The translations under genes and the position numbers were made by a program. From Bombardia bombarda (lineage: Eukaryota; Ascomycota; Sordariomycetes; Sordariales; Lasiosphaeriaceae): a stretch of 64,000 bases of DNA. Below the pieces are notes generated by a model, which made no database searches, was not told the DNA's origin, and worked only from the letters and a program-made list of their open reading frames with translations. Of the stretch, positions 23,301-36,194 are shown piece by piece. Location: positions 1,674,001 to 1,738,000 of the forward strand of contig JAULSR010000006.1 in assembly GCA_030512295.1 (NCBI GenBank), written 5' to 3'. Numbering within the stretch: the first letter of the stretch is position 1; each line of letters begins with the position of its first letter.

Positions 23301-24055
23301 CGAAGACCTGCTTGTTGGTAGCCTCCCTGTTGTTGAGGTCCAAGAGGACGAACTGAAGCAGCACCTCCCCAGAGACAATACTCGTCTTCTTGCCGGGGCG
23401 CTTGCTCTTGAGGGGAAACCACTTTGGGGGCTGTTCCGACTTCTCGTCGGCAAATATCTCTTCCAGCGCCAAGTCGAACTCGCCCAGGTAATCCTTGCCG
23501 AATCGGTCCTTGTCCCAGCAGCAAACATCGAGGAGGAGGCTCTGGACGCCATTGATGGGCAGGCGACATTGCTCGTTCCAGTCGGGGTTCAGGGACTTGG
23601 ATACCGCATGGGTGACATGTTTCGAGTCGCCGAGGGTGAGAACGAGATACTGGAGGGCGTGGCAGCAGCAGGTAATTAGCCAGTAGCCTCGAGGTTGTAT
23701 GCTAGGGCAGCTACCCAGCTATGTCACGATGGCGCCGTCGTGGCGCAACGGCAACGGCAACGGCAAGGGAACGGAACGGGGCGAGGGGAGCTTACCGGAT
23801 CCGAGGTCCCTCCTCTGTCTTTGGCGGCAAGGTTTCTGGCCTGAATAAGGTTGTAAGCTTCCGTGGGACGGGTTTTATTAAGGGACACCATACCCGCAGG
23901 ATTACGACACTCAGAACCAGCCCGGTGTCCTGGCGCCCGCCGTCAGGGCTCGTGGGGTCTCCTTTGCTTCTCATCGGGCTCGCACTTCGGCTGTTTGTGT
24001 TTGAATTGGATGTGGTGGTGCCGGGCTTGAGTCGGTTGGGGATGATGCGAACCAT
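20313..24055 (-). CDS. psd2: Phosphatidylserine decarboxylase with two C2 domains (Psd2 type)
   Basis: Converts phosphatidylserine to phosphatidylethanolamine, in the Golgi/endosome system for this class. Exons 24055-23894, 23840-23796 (15 codons), 23649-20614 and 20549-20313 give about 1159 residues. The first C2 domain begins in exons 1-2 (ARNLAAKDRGGTSDP) and runs to about 180. A second C2 domain is at about 290-390, an EF-hand-like loop (DTDESGRISKVE) at about 565, and the catalytic domain fills the last third with HRFHIPVDG and the autocleavage motif GGST, whose Ser is residue 1053. Cleavage there yields the pyruvoyl alpha chain. A C-x2-C...H-x4-C cluster precedes the catalytic part (about 720-745). 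The tail is Asp/Glu/Ala-rich and disordered. Confidence 0.95.
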
Positions 24056-26296
24056 TGTGACTGCGGGTGCGGCTGGCGGGGTAGGTCCAGCTTTAAAGAA
24101 GGGGATTTGACGTGCGCCCAGAGTGTTACGGGGGACGGCCGCCTGCAGCAGCGGGGATCACAAGCCGTCAATGCGGGGGGACTAACTTTCAGGTTTTTTG
24201 TGTCGGTGGCGGAGGGGGAGAGCGTCACTTTCAGCTTTAGTCGCGGGCGCCTTCGGATACTGGACAGCGATGTCTGGAATGTAGTTGTACACGGTCGATA
24301 GCCAGCAACGGCTAATGGAAATAAATAAACCCCTAGACTAGTAGGTCCTTTTTTCTTTTTTTTTCTTCTTCCAGGAGAATCAGGGGAGAAGAATAAACGT
24401 CATCCGAACGGAGAAATGGAATTGCACCCGAACTCCCTAAATAAGTACAGGCTCGATAGTCGGGACTCGGGAGACTCGAGACAGCTAGAGACAGCAAGCT
24501 AGGGACAGTCTCTCGAGAATCGGTAGGTACTGTGTGCAGCCTGTGGACCCCTTGGGGATCTGCGGGGCAGAAACGGTTGGGATGGGTAGCTCGTTAAGTA
24601 TGGATGCCGAGAATTGGGACGGGGCGTTGCTTAAAGAAAAATCCACGCGTGCGTAGCTGGTTGCTGCGGTCGGCGGGGCGGGGGCGGTCAACAGACAGAC
24701 GAAAACAACACCATTCCACTTTGTGATGATGGGCGGAGCTCTGTGGTCTGTTGGCCTGGTGTCATGGCGGCCAGGCCCCCAGCCTGTTCGTTGTTGTTTT
24801 TTTTACTCCTTTTCCTTTTGTATTAGGGGAAGCCGATAATTGAGTGATGCGGTTCGTCGAAAAGCAGAAAAGACGACAGTAGCAGCGAGACTTCAACAAA
24901 CAGAAACAGAAAAGGAGCTATTAATTTAGGGAAATATTAAATGGTGTGAGTAGTGCTTGCTTGTCGAGTACTCGCAAAGGGTTCTTCAGTTTGAATGAGT
25001 CGAATTGGGCAAGCACAGTAAGTAGCAAGTGGGAGAAAGAAAAGGACGAAGCAAGTTGGCCTGGCGCTGGACCAAAGCTGAAGATATGTGGTGAGTTTCG
25101 CTTCGTCTGTGCCATTGGGCCCTTTTAGTCAGGAGTGGGTGGACCGTCTCATCAGTGATCATTCCAACGCCCGAAATTGCATCGACCCGAGCACAGAGAA
25201 TACGCAAGCCTCCTCGTGCCCACAGTCCACTCTCGACTCACTCGAACAACTGGGAGTCCCCAAAAAAAGGAAAATGCGACGGAACGGATGGTTAACCGCT
25301 CCATTGTCCGACGGCACGATCGGAATGTCACCACCTTAGCTAAACGTACGGGATGGATGGAATGCCCTCGTTCGCTACACTGGCCGAAGCCAGCACAAAG
25401 GTGTGTTGATCAGATGCGTTGGCGGGGGTTTTCCCACTGTTCACAGTTCGCACCTTCCCTTCCGTGACCTGACCCCGTGCTTCCATGCACATTGCATACA
25501 CATCTTATTGATCCCAAGTTCGGGTTTCGGATTCTTAACGTTTCCCAGCAAAAGAAGGAAGGGACCACCAGGTGCAAGCCAGGCGCAGCCCTGAATGTAG
25601 GTACTGGGGTCTGGAGGCTAGGCGGTCTGGGCAGAGAGCAAGAGCAGCCCGTTTGTTGGTGTATGTGGACGAATTGGAGGTGGTGGATGTGGTGGATCCC
25701 ACCCCCAAGGGGTTCTGCGCCGCCTCCAGTTCGTCTCTGGCCATCCTACAACTGAACATTTCAAAAAATAACTGTTCTTATAGATCAGCAACATGCTTAT
25801 TATAATTATAGCCTTGAACTTGTTGGGCCACGGCATTGAAGTGTATCAAATCAACTCCTGGACGTCAGCGTTAGCCCGTTGTTTATTTCCCGTATTGCAA
25901 AACATGCCGTTAAAGGCCGCAAGTTCGTCTCAAAACAGACTTGACGCATTGAGCGAGCCGAGGAAGGGGAACTTTCTCAGAGTGGTGGTGCACGCTGCAC
26001 AGTGTTTTGCGCACAGTCCCCATTTTCGATAAATCAGCCCCGGCTGGACTGGGCTCTCTGGCAATGCCGTCGCCTCATGGCAATCTCATTCAGCCCCTGC
26101 GGCCTAGAGCTTCTGGGCTACGATTGGTGAACCACCCGTTGCACTCAACAAACTGTTCATTTTCAGCTGGTGTGTAAATAACACTGCCCATTGGTTCTCT
26201 ACAACTTGTCTATCATTCTATAAGCCTCTATTTACTGTATGCATTAACATTCATGACGCGTCAACAATCTACTCTTCTCTCTTTGTCCTCAGCGCC
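24056..26296. other. psd2 promoter region and HAD gene 3' flank
   Basis: 2.2 kb between tandem minus-strand genes. It contains short open frames in several phases, none protein-like, and poly-T/poly-A stretches near 24350 and 24800. No gene, tRNA or repeat element recognised. Confidence 0.5.
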
Positions 26297-27448
26297 TCAT
26301 ACCTGCAGCGGCGCAACCATCTGCTGCTCAGACCCAACAACAGGCACAGAAAACACCTCGGGCCACAAAAACATCTTCTCCTCCTTAGTCGGCGACATGA
26401 CCACGTAGCGCGGGACGGCCGCCTTGCTCGAGACGCGCCTCCACAGGTTGGCTCTTGGGTTGAAGCGCACCGGCACGCCCCTGCCCCCCGTCTTCTGCCT
26501 GTCCTCCTCCTGGATCTCCTCCAGCCTGCGCTGGATGTCGGCAAACGTGTCAAAGGGGATGTAATCGATGCCGTTCTCCTGGCAGTACTCCTCCAAGCGG
26601 AGGCCGCGCCGCGCAAACAGCACGTCGGCTTCCCTGGCCGCGGCGAGGTCGGACACGCCGTCGCCGATGAAGACGATGAGCGGGATCGTACCGTTCTCAG
26701 CTGTCAGGTGCGCCGCCTTGCGCGCCTCCTGGATAGAGAGCGCCTTGTCGTGCCCGAGATCGCTGTCGTCGTGCCGCCAGATGGGCTTCCACTCGGACCC
26801 GTCGGCTGTGATCTCGGCGTCGTTGGCGACGATGTCGATGTGTGATGACTGGTTGATTTGCATCAGTATTATAGCGGAGAAGAGGGTGTGTGCATCACGC
26901 TTGAAGTTGAGGTCGTGTCTGGTCCCTTACCGCTTCTTCGCCCAGGAACGTATCCAGGACTCTCCTCAACACGGGCTTGAGTCCGGCCGAGATGACGTTG
27001 AAGGGAATCTCGTTCTCCCGACAGAACTTATGGAAGGTGCGAAAGTCCACATCGATCTCGAGATTTTTCTCCATCACCTCGAACCCGTCCTCAAAGGGGA
27101 CGTCGAGCGAGCTCCACATCTCCTCCGAAACGTCCCTGAATGACCTCTCGCCCGACTTTATTTGCTCGTCGAGAATCTGCCGCCTCTTGGTGCCACAGCC
27201 ATGGTTGTCGAAGAGGATATGCCCCGTATCTTGCATGAAGATTGTGCCATCGAAGTCTATATGAAGCATGGCCTGTTAGCGCTGTTGGGGGGTTTGTGGC
27301 ATACAGAGTCAAGCCAAGACATGCCCCCGTCGACGACGACGACAAACCCACCTGAGAAGCAGACAATCTTCCTCCTCTTGCTTTCCTGTGCCGTGTCGTT
27401 CATGATGACGTTTTCCTGAATAGGGATGGGATCGAATCCAAAAGGCAT
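26297..27448 (-). CDS. HAD-superfamily phosphatase, Pyp1 (YNL010w)/MtnX-like
   Basis: Mg-dependent small-molecule phosphatase of HAD class IB. Exons 27448-27352, 27256-26931 and 26848-26297 give 324 residues. The nucleophile motif DFDGT begins at residue 33, completed across the first splice junction. Motif II is the Ser of NVISAGLKP at about 120, the Lys is in GHDKALSI, and motif IV is GDGVSDL with its acidic pair. The layout matches yeast YNL010w (Pyp1, a polyol phosphatase) and bacterial MtnX, so a sugar or polyol phosphate substrate is likely but unproven. A C-terminal extension beyond the HAD core is Arg/Val-rich. ATG at 27403 is an alternative start. Confidence 0.9.
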
Positions 27449-29876
27449 GATATTTGTTGTTTCTGTTTAAAATGTAAAAAACGGGACCGTTGTTCAAAGT
27501 TGTTTATTTCTTCTGTGATCAAATTCAACACTAGAGAAAATATGATGGCTGGTCTTGGTCGTTGATCTTAGTTTACAAGGGGAAAAGACAACGAACAACC
27601 TTGCACGGGGACAGGCACAGACTATATACCCTTTCCTACTCCTGCAGCACTGAACGATACTATCGTGGACAGACAACGGGACGGTGCAATGCAGTGCAGC
27701 CGTCATCGTTCTAGTCCGTTGCTCCAGTTTCGACTGGGTCTCCTTCCCGATGATGACACCGCAGATAAGGGTCATAAAAAGCTCTAAAACTGCCGTCAGT
27801 TCTGTGGGAAAGCAAAAAGGCACGGAGGCGTAATGGTGCAGAATTGCATACAGACAGATAAGCTGCGGACCGGGACTGGGACCGGCTCGAGGTATCCACC
27901 TGGGATGCGGTGGGCTTGCTGCATGGCAAACTGGGATGACTGGCCGGGGGGGCTTGCAGAATCGTGAGGCAGTTCGTCACCTTGCAGACGACGACACCGG
28001 TCTTTCCAGCCTTCCCGGCTGACAAACGGTCTATACGTTTCGGACTGGACAGTTGGACTAAGTATTATCTGCCATTTTCCCTTCTGTCTCGAGACTCGTT
28101 CGTTATGTTTCTAGCTGGAGTACTATGGCATTTTGGTTCGATGTGGCCGATTTATTCGGATCACCAACCTGACTCGTTGAGCCGCATACTAAGTCCAGTA
28201 CAAGATAAAACCGCAGTGTTGATCAGGGGCTCTAGGTTCCATAATCCAATGATTGGACTGTGAGATGTGGATGACTCGCTCGGGAGCGGGCGTAGGGCCG
28301 ACTCCTCGCTTTCTCAAAAGAACAAAAGAAGGATGTCTGTCAGTGGTGACTGGTGTCGGTCCCTAGAATGGGTAAGGCCGAGACGAACACACACAACTCG
28401 TCTGCAATGCCCATTTGATGATGATTGTATTTCACATGATAGCTGAATGGTACTTCGCTCGTTTGCTGTAGACTACAACATACCCTGACGGATGTATCTC
28501 ATGGTCCAATCATTAAGAGAGACAGAGCCACGCTCCCTCATCCTTTTTTCTCTCTTTCCATATTCTTGGTTACAGCTCACCGCTCTCCGAACCAGATAAC
28601 ACAAATCATGATGATTTGGTGACGCCGGCTCACGATGCATCCAACCGCTCACCTGGGAAATCCCGGGTGGCCGCGAAGGAGAGAACTCGGCGATTTGATG
28701 GATGCCCTATGATGTCATTGCACATAATCAATGGATACCCCCTAACCCCTGAAGGCTCTCGGCCCCCGCCCAACCCACCGCCTCACCGTGATACGATGCC
28801 AAGCAATTCAAGGAAAGTGAAAGGCTCCACGATATGATGCTTCTTAGTAGAAGGTTATATGGCCGTTGACGAGATTGCTTACATGTCTGATTTTGTTTGC
28901 TTACTTGATCCAGGAAAATGTCTCGATACGTAGGTAGGTGTATCGTTGTACAATACCCCTAGATTAAGCGGGTGAACCTGAATAGAGCTCAAAGGGATAC
29001 TGTTGTGGTGAATATCCTTAAAATTTCTAATAGTCGAGACAATATCTCTAGTGATAAACCGTTCGAAGACGTAATAGGTAGTACTAAGTTTGTATCACAA
29101 TGTTCTATTAGTAGGAGTACAACTATGGCAAGAGGGAGACCAGTATCTGCCGTTCCCCCGAGCCTGCTCGACTATGCGAAGACTATTCAACCTGCAAAAC
29201 ATGAATCACTCGCTGCACACACACACACACACACACTGATGTTCAGAAAGTTCTAGCGGAGGGGCGAGACAGGAACGTATAGTCCTTACCCCGTTTGCAA
29301 TGTCAACGGCTGCTAAAGATACTGCATAACCATCCCGACTTCAAAGTGCTCTGATGGCTGATAGCACCTATAAAGTACAAAGGACGCCTAACTACAAGCG
29401 GGTTGTACTGAATAATAGAACTTATCAGTAATGTTTCCCTAGCAACCATCTTGAGTAAAGTACGAGAAAGTGCAGAGTGTAAGGAAGTGCTGAAGACCCG
29501 TAGTCAGGACTCAGATTCACAACTCTCCCCCATATGTATGCTCTCGCCTTCATCCTCTACCGCCATATTATCAAATAAATATGTCCAAATCCGCAATGAA
29601 AAAGGATATCAATGTGGTCTCCTCCATATATCAGCTCTTCCGCAGTGTCACTGGCACCATATCTGCTCTCTTTTTCCTTATTCTTTTTTTTTTTTAGAAT
29701 TTCAGTTGCCGAGCCAAACACAATTACCGTGCACACATGCTCTATGTCTGTATACCTACCAATACCCACACCGCTCCATATCTTTTTGACCAGAAGGAAT
29801 TATTACCATTCATCATCATTGCACACCCAAGTACCTCAGGTGCGCTTTCCCCCCTCCTTTCTTTCTGCGTTTATGT
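27449..29876. other. HAD gene promoter and sec28 3' flank
   Basis: 2.4 kb without a supported gene. 28830-29620 is more A/T-rich than its surroundings and contains many TAGTA/ATAAT words; a (CA)n tract lies at 29216-29236. No transposon protein or terminal repeats are seen. Confidence 0.5.
29216..29236. repeat. (CA)n microsatellite
   Basis: Ten and a half perfect CA units in non-coding DNA. Confidence 0.9.
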
Positions 29877-30950
29877 TCAAGCGCCAAGCTTGAGCTTGTA
29901 CCTATTGGCCGACTTATCGAACAAGGCGCTCTTCTCAGCCAGGTCCGCCAGCAGCGGGTGCTGGGGATCCACAGTCTCCAGCGAGCTCGTAAGCTCAGCT
30001 GTGTCCTTTCCAGTGATGACGTTCAGAACCAGCAAGTTAGCAATCGCCTCGGAGAAACCGGGCTCCTTCTTGATGGCCTGCTCCAGCGCGGCCTGCGCCT
30101 CTTCTGTCCGTCCCAGGTGCAGCTCGGCCACGGCCTGCGAGACCAGGGTCCGCACTGAGGATGTAGCAGGGGCTTGGGCGAGCTCTTCGAAGACGTAGAA
30201 TGCTTGTTGGTACTTGTCGCCGCCCTGGATAATTGGGGAGAAAAAATAGGGTGTTAGTGATGTGATGGTTTGTTGCCTGGCATTTGGAGTTTCTCGGGGA
30301 AGGGGAACAAGGGGCTGCATACCAGCCTCAAACCAACCCACGACTCTGCCAGGTTGACCAGCAGGCTATCCTGCGCCCACCTCCTCGCGGCAGTTACCTC
30401 CTTCACGGCGAGGTCTGTCCTGTTTTGCTGGAGATGGATCTGGACAATAAGCGCAATGGCTTCCACTGTATACGTGTCACAATCCCGTCAGTAACCGATT
30501 CAACCTTTTGCGCCCAGCGCATCTCCCCAGTCGCAAAACCAAAAAGTGAAACCCACAGTTGCCAGTATGTTGCGACAGAAGCGCCAACGCCTCCTCCGAC
30601 TTGCCAGCCGCCTGCAGAACAGTCCCGCCGAGTGTCTGGACGGCCGCATTGTCGGGAGATTCTTGAGCGAGCTTCTCGACCGTCTTCACCGCCGCATCGG
30701 TGTTTCCCAGGGCGTGCTCGGCGAGAGCGCCGACGGCCTCGAGTTCGGGTTCGGTCTCGCCCTGGACGTCGGCGAGGACATCGTCGGCTTGGCCGAGGGC
30801 GAGGCGGGCGCGCAGCTGCAGCACGCGGGCGGGCAGGGCGTTCTCGGCCGACAGGGTCGACGTGTCAAAGTCGATGACTTCTTGGAACTGGCCCTGGTGG
30901 AAGAAGTTGTGGATGTTGATGAGCTCGCCTTCGGCCGAGTAGGGGTCCAT
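29877..30950 (-). CDS. sec28: Coatomer epsilon subunit (Sec28)
   Basis: Epsilon-COP stabilises alpha-COP in the COPI coat for Golgi-to-ER transport. Exons 30950-30557, 30465-30323 and 30224-29877 give 294 residues, the usual family size. The protein is a TPR-like helical repeat solenoid with repeated Ala/Leu-rich pairs. Family landmarks are the N-terminal ELINIHNFFHQGQFQEVI, ESWVGLRLGGDKYQQAFYVFEEL across the second junction, and the C-terminal HPLLADLAEKSALFDKSANRY. All junctions are canonical and in phase. Confidence 0.95.
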
Positions 30951-33248
30951 GGTTGCGGTTTTTGCGAGTATCTCGTGAATCGGTGGTATGCAATAGAGTG
31001 CGGCGGCGGGCTAGTTCAGGGGATCAAGGTACCTACCTAATCGCTGGTAAAGTGTACTTGCTGTAACCGGTACCTAGGTATGTACGTGGAGCTGTTTGGT
31101 GGATGCGGAACAAGCCGTTCTTGGAGGGAAACGTGGGGAATTGAGAGCTGGCCTGTGCGTGACAGGTTTGACAGGAGGAGACAGCAATTCGCACAGCAAC
31201 ACAGCGTCACAATCCTTCTTCCATCCTTCAACCAAGATACTGTATTCACGACGTCTTCGTTTTGAGACAGCAGCACATCGGATTCATCATTGACCCCTGG
31301 GCTTAACTCGATGTTTGGTTTGCTTCTCAAGAAGCTGGCTGGTGTCCTCCACGCTGTAAAACGAAACAGATGATCTTACGAGAAACATGGAAGCCATGGA
31401 AATTGATTGACGGTACTCAGTACACGTCCAGCAAACAATTATGGCAGGTCAAAGGAAACTCGCGACCAACGAAAGCGCGCAGCAACTGGTTTTCAAGTTT
31501 AGGCATTAACGATTGGCATGGCGGTGTTCTCACATCATTCAATCATCTTTGACTATCGCATCCACAGCCACCGCCCTCCTGGACCCGTCCCACGTCAGAC
31601 ACACCACCACCTCCTCCTCCTGCTGTCAGGCTCGAGTCAGGTAAAATCGCCAGATTCAAAGGTGACGAGAAGCGACGACAGAGAAGGACACTTTTACTCC
31701 ATCGGCGGCAAGTTGCAGGCAGTCAGCAATTGATGAATGATCCCTTAATCAGAGACCGGAGCATGTAAACATGGCTTTAAAGGGAGATTCTATCACCAGA
31801 ATGGATTACAGTTACATGGTGTTGGGATGTTTCAAACCGCAACAGCATGGTCTCTTCAAATGAGAAGGGGAGGAGGTGGATGATGATGGCGCAGCCCTCA
31901 ACCCAGCGTCTTGCGGTCTCATTCGCACCCTCCTCGCTTCCCCCCAAAAACACGATGGAGCACCACCACATCTGAAACATTCATCAACCTGGCCAGACTC
32001 CATCCCCCGCAACGCATGAATTTGGTACGACCATGGAATCCCGGCCACCACATCCTGCTCCATGTCAATTGCCCGACGGCAGCCATGGGTATCAAGCGAG
32101 GGACCGTTTTGGAATTCCAGACCCTCGGACCTCCAGAGACTGCCGTCTCTGGGCTCTCGAAATAGAGCGTCAAAGCTGCAGAGCGGAATTCAGAGATGCA
32201 GCCGAAGCCGACAACTTTGTCCATCCATCAAGTCAGGATCTGCTAACAGACTAGAATATACAATTTATCGATAAACCTGCACGACTGCGGCTGCCTTCTG
32301 CTCACCTGAACCGTGAATCCTTCGTGCGCAAATTCACCGACTGGTCTGTTGGCTCCCGCCGTCACCTCCAACCGGGTACCGGCTGCTAAAGATACCAGCC
32401 GCAGTCGCAATGCGCACGATGGAATGCAGAGCTGGCGGTTGGAAGCTTGTGTTTCCGCTGCAAGCTGCAGAGACGGGACTATTTCGAGAGCAATATGAGT
32501 GCATAGGAATACCGAAAACATCTTCGCCTTAGACAATAACTCTATGATGATCGCGATACCAGATTTTAAAAAAGACGGACGACTAAGACGTATTGTACCA
32601 TGCCATACGCATTCCTTTGCTCATTGAACATGACGTGACATCAGCCTGTCCATGTCTCGCCCCCGAACTGTCGGCAGTGCAAGGTGTCGGGCGATTAGCC
32701 GGCAGGACCCTGGGGATCGAAGTGCATAGAGACTGGACTTTTTATTAGACCCCAGTCAGCCTTGATGCACGATACAATGTGAGTGGGACACCACTGCCGG
32801 TCCTTCAACCCCCATCTCATTCTGGTGGTGGAATGGCGGGAACCCCCATACGCTCATCCTGATCTGTAAACCAGTCTCAGCCAAGCACCGCCAGTTGTGG
32901 TTACGAGGTTACATACCAGCCAGCCAAAGTCGTGGTGTGGTACTGGACTACTGGACCTCACAATACCTCCGTTTTTCGTTTCTCATGCCCACGCCCAATC
33001 TGAACCCAATACATAATGTGACCCCCCTTCCTCTTTTCTCATCGACCCCTGTGCTGCTCCTGAGCTTAGCCACCCGTCATCTTGGGATTTCTTTTCTCTT
33101 TCTACGTCTAATTATTTTCTCAACTTCATTTGCCCGGGATGTTTTGCGGCTTTAACTGAATACCAAGTGGCTTTTCTCTCATTCCTATGTATTGTGTAGC
33201 CACTGGCTTGGCAAGAAGGCCGCCTCATCATCATCATCTTGCAGCGGG
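30951..33248. promoter_or_regulatory. Divergent region, sec28 / DUF6536 gene
   Basis: 2.3 kb between head-to-head genes. Two GGTACC-centred elements lie at 31027-31040 and 31067-31080, just upstream of the sec28 start. The remaining open frames lack protein character. No RNA gene recognised. Confidence 0.5.
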
Positions 33249-35544
33249 ATGGACATCGTCATACCTCCCAGAGACCATGGCTCATCAACCTTTCACTACA
33301 AATGGGATGAGAATGGGGAGGTGACCCAGATTACGAGGTAAAAGCTTACCACAATCTTATCTTGTTCCCATATTCCTCCTCCATCATGAAATATACTAAC
33401 GCAGACAAACAAAACAGGGTCAAGGAAGATAGTACTCACCCCCCAGTAGTCCAAGAACGTCAACGCCGAGGCAGACAGACCATGCACTGGCCCTTCCAGA
33501 GCATCGCAACAGATATCACAAGGCTCTCAACCCCAACCACCGCATCCCCCTTCGCGCGCCGGGCGACATGGCAGCCGAAAAAGCCCGGCGACACAGACTC
33601 GATCGCGCAGGACATCATACCAGACTATGTCATCAACTACATTCGCGGCGAAACCCCCGAGATGGTGGCGAGGCGCACGCGCAACGACGGGAAGCTGGGC
33701 GAGCGCGCCGTCGACATCGCCCACCAGCATCGGATCCACCAGTCCCGGGCTGCTAATTTCGAGGGCTTCTTCGACGCGGACTCAGATCGACCGAGGTCGT
33801 CCACGGGGAGCCAGGGGGGTGAGGAACGGCGGATTCTTTCTGGCGGGCGCGATGGGGATAATAAGGGCTGGAGACAGCTGCTTGTGGGGTGGCGGGCCGG
33901 GGTGGCGTTGAATCTGCTGCTGGCGTTTGTGATTGCGCTCACGGGGTTCGTGTGCTTTATCTTGGTTCTTGCGAAGACGCAGTTGGCACGACAATCGGTG
34001 CTTTTCTCTGGGTCCTGCGGGGTGGCGACTGGGCTTGACTGGGGGCTACATGCGGTCGCTAATGTCTTTGGGGTGGTGTTGATCGCGGGGGCGAACTATG
34101 TCTTTCAGGTGCTCAGCAGCCCTACGAGGAAAGAAGTCGCGGCGGCGCATCAGAAGAAGACGTGGTTAGATATCGGCGTCCCGTCGGTCAGGAACCTGGC
34201 GCATATCGAGAAGATCAGGACGCTTTTGGCCATAGTCATTCTCGTCTCGGCGGTAGTAGTCCAAGTATTGTAAGTCAAGATCGATAGAGGGTTACAGAGA
34301 AATCAGTTCACTAACCAGTCGTGTCCAACAGATACAATGCCGTCATATTCATATCGACAAATATCACGGATGCAGGACAGGCTCTTCAGACATGCGATGT
34401 CGGCGTGAACGGAACACTCCTTGGCGTCGCCGCCCTTCTCAACCTTGTCATAGTCATCGCCATCGCCACGGTCCTCGCAAGGGCCTCCTTTGCTCCACTC
34501 GCTACTCTAGGCGACGCCATCACCTCCTTCCTCAGAGACCCCGACCCGAGCACACGCGGTGCCTGTCTGTTGTCCAAGACCGACGTCCGCCTCGGCCGCT
34601 GGGGCGGCGTGGGCCTCAACGAGGCAAAGTACTGGGTCCCGAGGAAGCATTACTGGTTCAGCAGCCCGTCGCTTCCGCACTGGCTGTTTACCATCCTCGT
34701 CTGGTGTGCGTGTGCTGGCCTCGCTGCCGCTGCGCTGGTGGTGTCTTTGATGGCAGAGCACCAACTCTCGCCCTTTGGCGCCGATTCATCATCATCATCA
34801 GGTTCTTCTTCTTCAATAACCCAATTGCAGCTGCAGCTACAGCTCCCATCATCGGTATCACTCCCCGCCGCAGCACTCATCGCAAGCCTCCCGCATATAC
34901 TCCTCGCCGCATTATATTTCGCAACAAACAGTCTATTGACCACCTACTGGCTGTCACACGAATCCTCCCTCTTTGCCTCCCGCCCACCCGCAGCGCTGCG
35001 CGTGTCCGCCCGCCCAGTCGGCGCGCAGACTACCTCGCTATATCTAACCCTTCCCCGTCCAGCATCATGGTGTCTGCTGGCGTGGTTCATGGGCATGGGG
35101 TTTGTAGCCAGTCAAAGCTTGGGCGTAGTGGCCACTACTACTGCTACTACATCACCAGTAGCCCTCGGTATAAGCGGCATAGGCCTGCTTACCCTCCTGT
35201 CCATGCTCGTCCTCCTGGCGTGCGTGGTCATCGGGCTGGGAGTCTTTAGAAGCGCGCCGCCCGCGGGCATGGTGAATGGCGAGGCGGTGGGCAACCCCAT
35301 GGCGCTGCGAGGCGGGTCATGCAGCGTCGTGCTGGGGTCGAGATGTCATCTCGTCGATAAGTATAGGGGGGTGAGGGCGGAGAAGGAGAAGGAGCCGTGG
35401 CGGTATCCGCTTGTCTGGGGGGTCGTGCACGAGGGTGCTGACGAGGTGGGCATGACTACGCGCAGGACCATGGGGATGGTGGGCCATTGCTCGTTTACCG
35501 CGGGCACGGCGGTGCAGGTTGATGTGGGGAGGTGTTATGCTTGA
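33249..35544 (+). CDS. DUF6536-family multi-pass membrane protein
   Basis: Fungal membrane protein of unknown function. Exons 33249-33337, 33418-34269 and 34332-35544 give 717 residues. A hydrophilic N-terminal domain of about 185 residues precedes the DUF6536 core, which starts at G187-W188-R189 and contains the conserved FSGSC, NYVFQVLSSPTRKE, WLDIGVPSVRNL and YNAVIFIS blocks; the last begins at the second splice junction. Six to eight hydrophobic spans follow in exon 3, with a Ser/Gln-rich loop around 34780-34860. The C-terminal region with repeated Gly/Met/Val lacks a known motif. Family members are often many per filamentous fungus genome, with no established activity. The first ATG of the open frame was used; it gives an in-phase first exon. 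Confidence 0.88.
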
Positions 35545-36194
35545 GGTATAATGGGTGGGTGGGTGGCACTGGATGCTTTTTTTTTGTTTGTGTGGGGGGT
35601 TATTGTTAATGTCTTTTTTTTTTGAGCGCTTCACATGGCTGAGCTTTTCTTTTGTTGTTTTTCGGGCATGGAGTTTCCTGGCGCGATCTTTATTTTAATC
35701 TTCCTATTTATCCCGGAGATGTGGTGGCTGGAACATGCATAGGATAGATGGAATTGGGAATTCTCAGGCCGGTTGGTTGGTTGGCGTGACAAAAAGGGGA
35801 ACGGACGGATAGGCATTGGGCTGGGTTGAACTGGATCGGGTGCATGTATACCCCGGTGGCATGCATGCATGTTATGGCATAGTTATATGGATGTGGATGG
35901 CTGGATCTGGTCAACGAAGTAAACTTGCCCCTGAGCAGCACACTTATGGCAACACACTTGATCTCACTCTTCCAAATCACAAAATCCAACAACCAATATC
36001 CAACTGATAGCGGAAATGATGTGCGATGGCTTGTATTTTCATTTATATTCAAGAGACGGTATATCCGAAGGAGAAACTGCTTCGTGACCTGCGCGCCGAC
36101 GCAAAAAGTAAACAGTAACACAAAAAAAAAAAAAGAACACGCACAAAACACACATCAAGTTCCATTAAACCACCCCAGCTAAACCTAAAGCCCT
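35545..36194. other. Convergent 3' flanks of the DUF6536 gene and ebp2
   Basis: 650 bp between convergent stops, with T runs at 35577-35585 and 35613-35621 and an A run at 36121-36134. No gene seen. Confidence 0.6.
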
